Shown here in pieces: positions 40,573-49,666 of a DNA stretch of 64,000 nt (within the stretch, counting starts at the first letter, position 1; every line of letters starts with the position of its first letter). The notes under the pieces were generated by a model. The model was not told the origin of the DNA. It saw nothing but the letters and a program-made list of their open reading frames with translations, and made no database searches. The stretch covers positions 84,502,474-84,566,473 of the forward strand of contig CP154956.1 in the NCBI GenBank assembly GCA_039621445.1, in the 5' to 3' direction. Made by a program: the position numbers and the translations under genes. The stretch is from Euglena gracilis. Taxonomy: Eukaryota > Euglenida > Euglenophyceae > Euglenales.

Positions 40573-41419
40573 ATGGCAGGGCCAGCTGCAGCCCCAGTGA
40601 TGGGGCAGCCAGGGGTGACCCCAGTGATGGGGCAGCCAGGGGGAAGGAACCCAGTGATGGGGTCTGTTGAATCTCCAGACACATTACACCCAGGGGTACC
40701 CCCTTACAAAGCCCTGCAGGCCCGCATTCCCCATTGGGTCAAGGCAGGAGCCAGCAGAGAGGTATTAAACCTGATAAGGGGAGGGGTTATGGCAGATCTT
40801 CCCCTCCCCCCTCAAATGTCCTTAAAAGTTCCCTTCAAAACCCACCAAGAAATAATGACTGCCCAGAAAATTCTGAGAGATTACGAATGTGCAGGGGCAA
40901 CCAGGCAAATACCCACAGAGGAGGCAAAAGATTTTGTCCCTTACTTCATCATTTTCAAAAACGAAGGGGGAAAGACAAAGGAGAGACTGATTTCAGATTG
41001 TCGACAGTTAAATATCTACTTCACCCCCCAGAAGTTCAGACTGGAGCACATGGGAATTATCTTCCCATACTTAAGAAAAGGTTGGTTTTGTGGAAAATAG
41101 ATCTGAAAGATGCTTATTGTCATTTGCAGCTGCACAGCAGCTTAGAAAAATATGTTTGCATGCAGGTGGGGGAGAAACCTGGCAGTTTCAAGCTGCGTGA
41201 TTTGGCATTAGCAGCCTGCCACAAAAATTTATGAATCTCATGAGAGTCTGGGAAAGAAAGGAGGGAACGGTACTTTTCATCAACCTAGACGACATTTTGC
41301 TGTTAGCCCCCAGCAAAAAGACAGCAGCCCAGCATTTGCCAGAAAAAAAACAGGACCTTTTACTGGCAATTTTCAGATTAAACCTCCCCAAATCTGTCTG
41401 GAACCCACACAGGAGATAA
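40573..41419 (+). pseudogene. DIRS copy 3, reverse transcriptase (frameshifted)
   Basis: RT blocks LISDCRQLN and FRLEHMG are in one frame to a stop at 41,100, caused by loss of one A in TGGAAAATAG. The active site, INLDDILLLAP (Tyr replaced by Asn), is in another frame from 41,231. Confidence 0.85.
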
Positions 41420-41432
41420 AACATTTGGGCCA

Positions 41433-42317
41433 GTGGATCAATTTGAAAAAGGCCAGCCGGAAATTCCACAGGAAAAACTAAAATCCTTAAGAAAGGAGCT
41501 AGGCAAAGTGCTCACACCACAAAAGATGAGCTGCAGAAAACTCAGTTCTATTGTGGGGCAGTTCCGAAGCTATTTAGTCTCAATGCCATTTCTCAGAATT
41601 CTGACAGATCAACTTTGCAAAGTGGTGGATTTGCACACAAAGTGGGGTTGGGACCACACCCTAACCATTCCCCAGGGGGTCAAAGATGAAATTGTGGAGT
41701 TAAAAGCGTTTTTGCACCCAGGTTTGGGCAGAGCTTTTCAATCCCAGGCCTCTCAGGAACTGTTCTCAGACAGCAGCACCTTGCAGTGGGGGGGGGGGGG
41801 CTGGACAAAAACTCAGGCCAAAAAGTGCAGGTTTTTGGAGGGACCTGCGCGTCCTTCACATCAACCAAAAAGTATTGATGTCAGCAGCGGAGACAGTAAA
41901 AATTCAAGACAAACCATAATGCTTCATGTGGACCGCCAGGTGGCTGTAAGTTATTTAACAAAATGGGGAGGGAGAAAGCCCTGCCTAAATTCCATCTTAA
42001 AACCCCTACTGTATCATTGTCAGGAAAAGCAAATCAATTTGCAGGTGGTTTGGGTTCCCACAAGAGAGCAATTGGCAGACTCCCTGACCAGGGAGCAAAG
42101 ACCTCCAGGGGATTATACCCTAAACCTGAAAATCTTTCACCAAAACCTTCAATTTTTCAGAAAAGACATAACCCCAGAGGTGGACATGTTTTGCACACCG
42201 AGCAACAAAAAAATCCCCAAGTTTGTTTGTCGATACCCCCACCAAGGGGCTTTGCTGATGGATGCCTTGAATGAAGATTTGAAGGGTCTCCCCCCAGTTC
42301 ATGCCAATCCTCCTTAG
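41433..42317 (+). pseudogene. DIRS copy 3, RNase H and MT-like domain
   Basis: RNase H motifs FSDSSTLQWGG, MLHVDRQVAVSYL, REQLADSLTREQ, and MT-like PEVDMFCTPSNKK then HANPP. A TAG at 42,315 cuts the NPPW motif. The KELMSAVET region is altered. Confidence 0.85.
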
Positions 42318-42331
42318 AGCATCATTCCCCA

Positions 42332-43258
42332 GTGGGTTCAGAGATTAATGTTAAACCCAGACCTGACTTGTCTGTTGATCTTACCCCACTGGGCTTCGAC
42401 ATCATGGTGGCGCCAATTAATGTCAATCAGGCAGCCAGGCAGCAAAGTTTTGTTGGTACCCCCCATATGGGGTCTGTTCACCAACTGCTGGGGGGAGGAG
42501 ATGCCCCCCCAAAAGTGGAATTTGGCCTGCTTGATTGTGTCAGGCAAACATTACAATCCCAGGAAGTTTCGATGTCCAGTATCGACACTTACACAAAAAG
42601 TCTGGGAAATGCCAAGATATATGACTCAGCATTCATTGCTTTGGTGGGCCAATTGTTGCACAAAGGGGTGCCCCTACAGGACTGCACAATCCACAGGATT
42701 GCTGAGGCCATCCTTGATCTTGCTGTTCACAGCATCAACACTGCACGAAATGCCTGTGCAGCAGCCTTATTACTCCCAGGGTTTGGGCCATTGAGGTTTT
42801 CTCCTCTTCTGGCTCCATTGAAAAGAAAGTGGAGTGTCAATGTCTGCAAGTATGCCCATTTTTGGGACCCAACTGATTTTCTAGACAACATCATCAGACA
42901 ATCAGAACCCCTCTCAGAACTCTCTGTGAAAGAGCTCAGAAAAAGACTCATCATTTGTTGGAAGCTTTTGGCCCTCCACAGGGGGGTTGACCTAGCCAGA
43001 ACCCAACGAAAATCAGTTTCGTGGCGGAAAAAATTTCGTTTGATTGCAAAGGAAAGGGTGGCAGTTCCCAAGATAAGAGGAAATTTTGAATTTGCCACAC
43101 ACTCCCCTCATAAGCCCCTGGCATTTATTGAAAGAGTATGTGGAAAGGACAGCCCACATGGTTGGGCACAAAAATAATTTGTTGTGGTCTTTGGATGGTA
43201 AAAGACCTTTGACATCAGAAAGAGTGAACTCCCTTACCAAAGAAATTCTGCAAGAGGG
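42332..43258 (+). pseudogene. DIRS copy 3, tyrosine recombinase N-terminal part
   Basis: SMSSIDTYTKSLG through LLALHRGVDLARTQRK, then a frameshift. The frame reaches KEILQEG at 43,258, immediately before the inverted block. Confidence 0.85.
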
Positions 43259-43259
43259 G

Positions 43260-43411
43260 ACACCGAGTCTCAAATAATGAGCTTGGAAGGCCCCAAAATT
43301 TTTCCACTGACCCAATTGCTGGACTTCTTCCACTTGCAAACCAGCATTTTCCCCCCATAAAACCCCAGCCCCTCTGGTGCTGTGGGGTTTCCAGTGGGTG
43401 GTGTCCACCCC
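43260..43411 (-). other. Inverted catalytic block of the recombinase
   Basis: Relative to the intact copy (about 37,811-37,963) this 150-bp piece is flipped in place. On the minus strand it reads WTPPTGNPT in one frame and HWKPHSTRGAGVLWGENAG, VEEVQQLGQWKNFGAFQAHY in another, so HxxR and Tyr are on the wrong strand. The borders are the short inverted repeat GACACC/GGTGTC present at the same positions in the intact copy. Confidence 0.88.
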
Positions 43412-43461
43412 CCCCATTTCAAAAATTCAAAAAATTCTGGCCCAAAGGGGGGTGCATAGTA

Positions 43462-43562
43462 CCTCACCATCTCGCAGTGCGGATCCCGAATGGTCTCGGA
43501 CTCCCACGACAAAGGAAGGGGGAGGAAGGGACCAAGAGGGCGAAGCACAAGATGATGGTGAG
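43462..43562 (+). repeat. DIRS copy 3 internal complementary region
   Basis: Same two-part layout: 43,462-43,493 complements the left end, 43,494-43,562 the right end. Confidence 0.93.
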
Positions 43563-43868
43563 CCCAACCCCACCAACCCAAAAATCAGCAGAAAAAGAAA
43601 AACATCCCAACCAGAAAGAGGACCACCGACCAAGCGACCAGGAGAGAGGGGGGGGGGGGCGGGGCCACGACGGTTCAGCTTCGTCAAGGTGTCGGAGGAG
43701 GCCTCATCATCGCCAACTCCGGCAACAAAGACGCATTAAGAAGCACCCACCCGCACACGCACAAACACGAAACAGAACAGCCGGAAAGGAAAGCAGGACA
43801 TCACCGTCTTCTTGTGCTTCGCCCTCTTGGTCACTTCCTCCCCCTGCTTCTGTCGTGGGAGTCCGAGA

Positions 43869-44622
43869 CCAGCTCCACAAACAGATGCCAAGTGGCAGGG
43901 CAGGACAGGTCCACAACACCCCCCCACCCATTTCTTCATCACAAACCCTATCAGGGGAAAAGGATTGGTGTGTACCTGGCAGCCATTCTGCCATGGCACT
44001 GTGTACCAGATACAATGGGCTACGGCCTACAATCTGGCTACGGCCGGGCTGTACACAGTGGCATGGTTAAACCATAAGACAAAGAGAGAATCTCAGAGCT
44101 AGCAAAGCTCAGCGAAAGTAACTGGTTCCTAATTCAAGGTTACAGGGTTTGGTGCTTTGCAAGTCTCTTTTAGAGTTCTAAGGGCGAAGTCGCATTTGAA
44201 TAGAGGTTTTATTTCTTTCTTTTACAAAGCTCGAAAGTGCAAAAGTCACTTTCATATAAGGGACTGCGGTCCCAACAATTCTCTTTGCCTTTGTGCTTTG
44301 CAATCAAAAGGGGGAAAGGGAAACAAATTTTATTGTTACTCCCCCCACGGGCTTTTGGGGAGGAAAACATAAGTACAAAAGCCGGGTTGGGACGTACACT
44401 TGGTAGCAGAACGGTTTTAACGGTCGAACGACCAAAGAAAAACTCAGAAAAAGGTGTGCACGTACGGGTGAGGTGTCTCAGGGGCACAAGTGGTTACGGC
44501 TGCATCACAAATCCTCTGAGCCCTCACCTTTGATTATCTTTTGGTGTGTTTTCACATAAATTTTTACAATTTTTACAATTTTTACGATTTTCACAAAAAT
44601 TTTCCCAACTTTTCATCAAAAA
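43869..44622. other. Flank of DIRS copy 3 and upstream region of the coiled-coil gene
   Basis: A plus frame to about 44,102 reads AKWQGRTGPQHPP, FFITNPIRGKGLVCTWQ, ATAYNLATAGLYTVAWLNHK before a stop. It looks protein-like but is unidentified and could be the continuation of an ORF split by the DIRS. From 44,120 to 44,622 is non-coding, ending with ACAATTTTTACAATTTTTAC repeats. Confidence 0.3.
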
Positions 44623-45378
44623 ATGCAAAGCGCAAATGCGAACAATGAAAACGCACCTATTAACTATGCTTTGTTAATAGGTTCGCTTCGTGGACTGCAG
44701 ATTGCAGATGAAGTCGCTACGGCGACAGAAACTGTTTCCTTCCAACGGGCGAATGCCCAAGTCACTTTAGCGACAAAAAATTTTTATTCACAAGGGGCGG
44801 ATGCCCAAGCCGCTTCTGCGGTGGAAAATTGTTACATACAAGGGGCGGACGCCCAAGCCGCTTCGGCGGTACCCCCCGCACAACTGGGGTTTCGAACCCA
44901 AACCGCATTGGCGGTGCCCTCCTCTACAACAAGCCGCTTCGGCGGTGCCCCCCCCCCCTCCACGAAGCGGCTTGGGTCCGAAGACCCTTGGAGGGGGAGG
45001 GGGCACCGCCGAAGCGGCATGGGTCCGAAGACCCTTGGAGGGGGGGGGCACCGCCGAAGCGGCTTGGGTCCGCAGATCCTTGGTGGTGCCCCCCCCCCTC
45101 CAAGGGTCTTCGGACCCAAGCCCCTCAAACTGTCTACCGACCCAACCCGCATTCGCGGACCCACCGTTAAAACAGCCGCATTTGCGGTACAACATAACCC
45201 TACAATGGGTCTACGGACCTCCTCCGCTTTTGCGGAGTCTGACTCACAAGTGGGCAGAATGCCCGAACGGGACTGGCAATTAGTGCCTTTTGGCACCCAA
45301 TTGCCAACAGAGCCCCTCTCTTACGAGAACGGGTTGGAAACACCTTGTTTTTTCCAACCACCCCCGGCCCTCCGGTAA
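44623..45378 (+). CDS. N-terminal part of hairpin-repeat-coded protein
   Basis: ATG 44,623 gives MQSANANNENAPINYALLIG, then repeats of the type GADAQAASAV. The DNA of each repeat contains CCGC-N4-GCGG (44,811; 44,857; 44,908; 44,935; 45,148; 45,176; 45,224). The middle is replaced by an expanded GC-rich repeat (44,935-45,125). The frame ends at 45,378, and the downstream text continues in another frame (LGEIPELPWSAEMWLVVPDT). No homology recognised. It is AT-neutral and lacks G-runs except in the expansion, unlike its surroundings. Confidence 0.45.
   Translation: MQSANANNENAPINYALLIGSLRGLQIADEVATATETVSFQRANAQVTLATKNFYSQGADAQAASAVENCYIQGADAQAASAVPPAQLGFRTQTALAVPSSTTSRFGGAPPPSTKRLGSEDPWRGRGHRRSGMGPKTLGGGGHRRSGLGPQILGGAPPPPRVFGPKPLKLSTDPTRIRGPTVKTAAFAVQHNPTMGLRTSSAFAESDSQVGRMPERDWQLVPFGTQLPTEPLSYENGLETPCFFQPPPALR
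44935..45125. repeat. About 50-60-bp GC-rich tandem and inverted repeats
   Basis: CCGCCGAAGCGGCTTGGGTC CGAAGACCCTTGGAGGGGG recurs two to three times, followed by the inverse (CCCTCCAAGGGTCTTCGG) near 45,098. It sits inside the ORF. Confidence 0.85.
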
Positions 45379-47259
45379 GCCCCATTCGGGACTTGCCCCC
45401 CCTCCACAATTGGGAGAAATCCCAGAACTACCTTGGTCCGCAGAAATGTGGTTGGTGGTCCCGGACACTGCCGGTGTCATTGTTCCTATGGACAATGATC
45501 CCGAGGAAGACCGTGATGAGTTCTCCAGTAATACCGTTGAGCGCGTAGTCGCAAATTTACCGGAGAACCACCCACTACAACAGCAATTTCGAAACATCGA
45601 AGCATGTGTCCAAAAATTGCGCTAAAACACTAATCCAAGTCCTGCAATTTGATGAAGACGGTCACAAGGCCGTTTTAGGCAAGCTGGACTTCCTTTGGCA
45701 ATATATCCCATAATTTGGACAGCTTTGCCAAAATTTTTTTAACTCCACTACAATGGACCTTCAGAACCTCCACCAAGGTTTTGACCCATTCTTGCGCAAC
45801 ACCTTGGAACAAAACTTCCAACAAGTACAAGAGACCCTCCACACCGCGGAATCGCGGAATAACACAAAATTTTCACATTTGCAACAGAATTTACAACAAC
45901 TGTTCACACAACTAGAAAATTTTTCGTAAGCGCCTACGGGTGCGGAACTTGGCTCATACGTCCCATATGAGCACTTTTCAACTTTGTACAATGTTGTACA
46001 ACAGTCCCAAGGACGCATTTTGCGTTTGGGTGATGAAAACGCGAGTTTTCATCAAAATTTTGCACAAATACGCGAAAACTATGTACAAAGAGCTTTTGCT
46101 CAACAACTGGAAGAGCGGATTGCTCGTTTGAAACAAACTTCCTGCAAATGCGGTGAAGTTTGCAACACTTTGACCACATTGCACACTCAAGTGGCGGAAA
46201 TCGTGCATCGGATTTACTCCATGAAAAGTGGCAAAACGGCATAGAAAAACTTTAAACTGCTTCCAATGCGCTACAAACCGCTACGGCGGAACTCCAATCC
46301 CGCGGTGCGGTGATTCTTAGCTTACAAACCGCTAATGCGGAACTCCAAGACCGAGAAATGGTCATAACTACCATCCAAACCGCGAATGCGGATCTTCAAA
46401 TCGCGTTTGCAGACCTGAAAACCGCTTTTGCGGATATTTTGGGACTACAAACTGCAATTGGGGACTTACAACGCCGCTTTGCGGAAACTGCCACCAAAAA
46501 TCCCAGTTGGGAGCGTTACGATCCACTATAACCGATTTGCACAATCAGTTAGAAGCGGATGTGAACAAAATCGAATCCGCGTTTGCGGATTTGCACCAAC
46601 GGTGCAACGGTATTCAAAGATGAATTCCGGATATCACTGGCATTGAAACCGCGCTTGCGGATTTGAATACCCAACACAAAACATTACAATCCACCACTTA
46701 CCATTTACAAAAACGCGTACAAGCACTTTCTACAAGGTTCTCCGAACTCCAACCATCCTCGGATGGACAAACAGTTCGCGAAGTCGAGCTACCCCTTCAT
46801 TTTCGCACATTTTACGACCAAATGCTTGCGAAAAATCAGGAAAACTTACAAGAATTTTGTGAAACCTTGATGAGGACCGAAAATTCGGTCACCCAACAAG
46901 TTGCCATACTAAAACAACAAATTTCGGTGTTGGAGAACCGACTTTCTACAATGATGGATGACAAAACCGCTGAAAATGTGGTAGGGGTACCCCAACCCAC
47001 ATTGGGCACCACAACCACACAAGCCGAGAATCGGTTGAACACCCTTACAACCGCAATGGAAACTTTGGTTAAACGGGTCCAATTCTTGGACCCAAAAACT
47101 GCATATTCCCCAAAATTTGGCACCCACAAAAAGTCTGCGAGATGTTGCAACTCAGGCAGCACAAAACCTTACTTCGTATTTCGCAAAGGCACAACCTCTG
47201 AAACAGGTTCTGTAAACAACGGCTGGTTGGAAACTGCAACCTGGCCACCCCCACCCTGA
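45379..47259 (+). pseudogene. Continuation of the coiled-coil gene, decayed
   Basis: Pieces in shifting frames: VVPDTAGVIVPMDNDPEEDR (to 45,625); MDLQNLHQGFDPFLRNTLEQ NFQQVQETLH (about 45,753-45,928); YEHFSTLYNVVQQSQGRILR LGDENASFHQ (about 45,966-46,244); LQTANAELQ, IQTANADLQIAFADLKTAFA D heptads (about 46,310-46,530); FRTFYDQMLAKNQENLQEFC and VTQQVAILKQQISVLENRLS (46,800-46,960). Together a long Gln/Leu coiled coil of several hundred residues broken by at least five stops or shifts. The CCGC-N4-GCGG words continue at 46,278, 46,328, 46,380, 46,422, 46,578 and 46,649. Resembles a structural fibre or gag-like protein only in general character. Confidence 0.5.
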
Positions 47260-47521
47260 AACTCCAACACCTGTCCCACATTTGTGGGGATCTGGGTTCA
47301 GCCAAACTTATTTCGGGCTGCTTTTGCATTGCCTTTGCCTCCAGCTCAACCAGTTTCTTCAACACCAGCCCAATAGCCGGTGGCACTTTTACACTTTTCC
47401 CAACCATTCCAGTTAGATGGGCTGGCAAAGGAAACGGCAAGTGCCTCGGCAGGGCAGGGGGGTGGTAACCACAGCGAAGTTTATTTTGAAAAGCAAGCAC
47501 TGTTCAATGTGCTGGGCTTAA

Positions 47522-48600
47522 AACATAATTATCCGTGACAGCAGCGAACGGGTCAGAGCAGAAGTGGAGCAGGCAGAGGAAAACCTGAGGGACCAGGCCA
47601 GCTCTACTTCTACTCGACGACCCCGAACTCCAGCTTCATCACGCGGCAGTGATGAACTTCTACAAAAATGGCTGCCCCGTGAAGTTGATCACGGTCAGTC
47701 AGCGGCTGCTGCAGCCCCTCGTCCTCCTCATATTTTCATTCAAGGGGGTGAGGAGGAGGTCCAACCCCCAGCCTATGCAAGTTCTGAAGCCACCCCCCGG
47801 CAGGGGTTCACAAAATCAGGTATTTGCAGACCCCCGGGTGACAATTTTTAAAAAGTAACAGAGACATCCAGTGGACTGTGCAGAACCTGGCTTTTCGGGG
47901 TTTGGCTTTGGAAAAAGCCAACGAAGAGTGGGTTCTGCAGCAGCAGCAGCAACAACAATAACCCCCCGCTCGACATCCACCTGGTGGAGCACATGGCTGC
48001 ACGAATCAAAGAAACGGCCACAGGAAATTTTTAAGCAGGTTCAAAATCAGGTTCCTGCCTTACAAATTAGGTATCTCGTGCCTCAAAATTTTCAGCGGTT
48101 TGCGAATAATTTTGAAGCCGCCCAGCCCGCTCAGGGGGCGCGGGGGAGACAGAAACTGTCCAAGAGCTGGCCGTTTTTGCTGCAAAAAAAATAGTTGGCT
48201 GACTTTGTATCGCTGCGTAGTACGGTACAGGGCCAGGCTCAGCTCCTCCAGCAGTTCGCTGATTATGTTCGCAAGCTGGGTGAAAAAAGTTCAGCGATGA
48301 ATATGGCCCTCCATGGTTTTGGTGGGGTTATTCAAATACTCCACCAGAGTATTTAGGATTTGGCAGGGAAACGACACTCACAAATCCAAAAAATGTTGAC
48401 GGATTGTCAGACAATTGTCAGAATATCAGCAGATTTTTTCCCAGGAGAAAAGGTGTGGTGGGCTGGTGGAGAAAATGAGGCAGGGGCTTGCAAAAGTTGG
48501 GGGGAGCACTTTCGAGTTGCAGAAGGTGCAGCAGGATTTATAAAAGTGGATATGCCACCCCAGCTGCAGAACCGAGAGGGTTTTGCAAATAATTTCTGAC
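47522..48600 (+). pseudogene. PPAY/coiled-coil family gene, decayed copy
   Basis: Frame from 47,522: IIIRDSSERVRAEVEQAEEN, Ser/Arg/Pro-rich linker, then GGEEEVQPPAYASSEA (PPAY at 47,765-47,776) and a stop at 47,851. Further pieces in other frames: STWLHESKKRPQEIF, RYLVPQNFQRFANNFE (48,060-48,120), QLLQQFADYVRKLGEKS (about 48,245-48,290), and another FANNF at about 48,585. An acidic run followed by PPAY is shared with the ORF at 62,339, so the two are probably members of one family. PPxY motifs bind WW domains and act as late-domain motifs in some Gag proteins; here that is speculation. Confidence 0.45.
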
Positions 48601-49434
48601 ATGTGGGCTCTGCGGCAGGGCAGCCAGCAGCCCCTGCAACCGGTTGGGTTGCCACAGCCTGGGCAGCAGCCGGACCAGCAGACCCAGTAGCTTTTTAAAT
48701 TCTGGAAGGAGGTGCCCCGCCCTATTTTGATGAATTGGGCAGCAATTCTGGCAAGAGTTTGAAATGGATTGGAATCTTTAGTGGGACAGGTTGCCATCAG
48801 GCAAACCGTATTGTGATTAGAAAAAGCTGCAGGTTTTTGAGGCATGTTTAGGACCCAGATTAAGGGAGGAAATCAGGCTCTATCGGTTGAATGGAGTTAA
48901 ATTAGGTTATATTAGCCTAATTCCAGAACCGTTATGCCTCGAGTAAGGGGCTGACATTTCGGAAAATGTGGAAGGAGATAACCATGGTTAACGAAGGAAA
49001 AGTTGTGACAGTCGCGCAGAGAGGAAGATTCTAATTCACATCCTGGCAATGCATTGTTCTGTATTTTAGGGAGCAATGCCGTACACTGATTGCAAGGGTA
49101 TTCTGTGCACTGCTTTGTGCTATTAAAATTATTTTGACAAGCTGGCGCCCAAGGGAAAAAAGCAAAACGTTCAAGATTCAGAATGTCTGATTGGCACATG
49201 CCAGACCAGGGAATTGCGGCGGAGGGGACTTAGTCCGACATAATCAGTGTATTCAGCCCTGTACAATCAGCGGTTCGCTGCCAGAGGAACCTCCGCCAGA
49301 GAAGTCAAGGTGGGAAGGCCGCCAGGAAGAACTCTGTCTTTGTCCATGTATGGTTCAGCCATTTGTGGAGTTGCCATGGTCTGAAGCTGGCATGTATCAA
49401 GGGTGCAAGTTGGCCTCGTGGAATGAATTGTCTT
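48601..49434. other. Non-coding or unrecognised, low G-run density
   Basis: No supported gene. Composition resembles the decayed gene upstream, so it may be its 3' part. Confidence 0.35.
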
Positions 49435-49666
49435 AAACCCCCCCCCTAATAGAAGCACGGGGCCGCTACAAGCGCAGGGTCCAAATAAAAGCGCACCCCC
49501 CGCCGCCGAAGGCGGCAGTCCGCTACAAGCGCACCCCCCGTTTTGATGGATTTCTAAAGGAAATTAACAAAAATCGCGCAGGTAGGGTCCAAATAGAAGC
49601 GCACCCCCCGCCGCCGGAGGCGGCGATCCCCTATAAGCGCACCCGTGCTTCTATTAGGGGGGGTTT
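49435..49666. mobile_element. G-tract TIR MITE (AAACCCCCCCCCTAATAGAAG ends)
   Basis: Left AAACCCCCCCCCTAATAGAAG, right CTTCTATTAGGGGGGGTTT. Inside, GCTACAAGCGCACCCCCCG and CGCCGCCGAAGGCGGC recur. TA on the left, TG on the right, so the duplication is imperfect. Confidence 0.8.

Larger units (their letters stand above)
39330..43868 (+). mobile_element. Second DIRS element, full length but mutated
   Basis: Left end CCATTCGGGCTCCGCACTGC at 39,330, right end GTGGGAGTCCGAGA at 43,868; ITRs and ICR present. 4,539 bp. Several frameshifts, a nonsense codon in the MT-like domain and an inversion in the recombinase make it non-functional. Confidence 0.93.

Noticed and set aside
44385-44450. Possible tRNA-like sequence
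   Set aside because: Could not fold a cloverleaf with an acceptor stem and a T-loop GTTCRA; no other RNA gene was recognised in the window.
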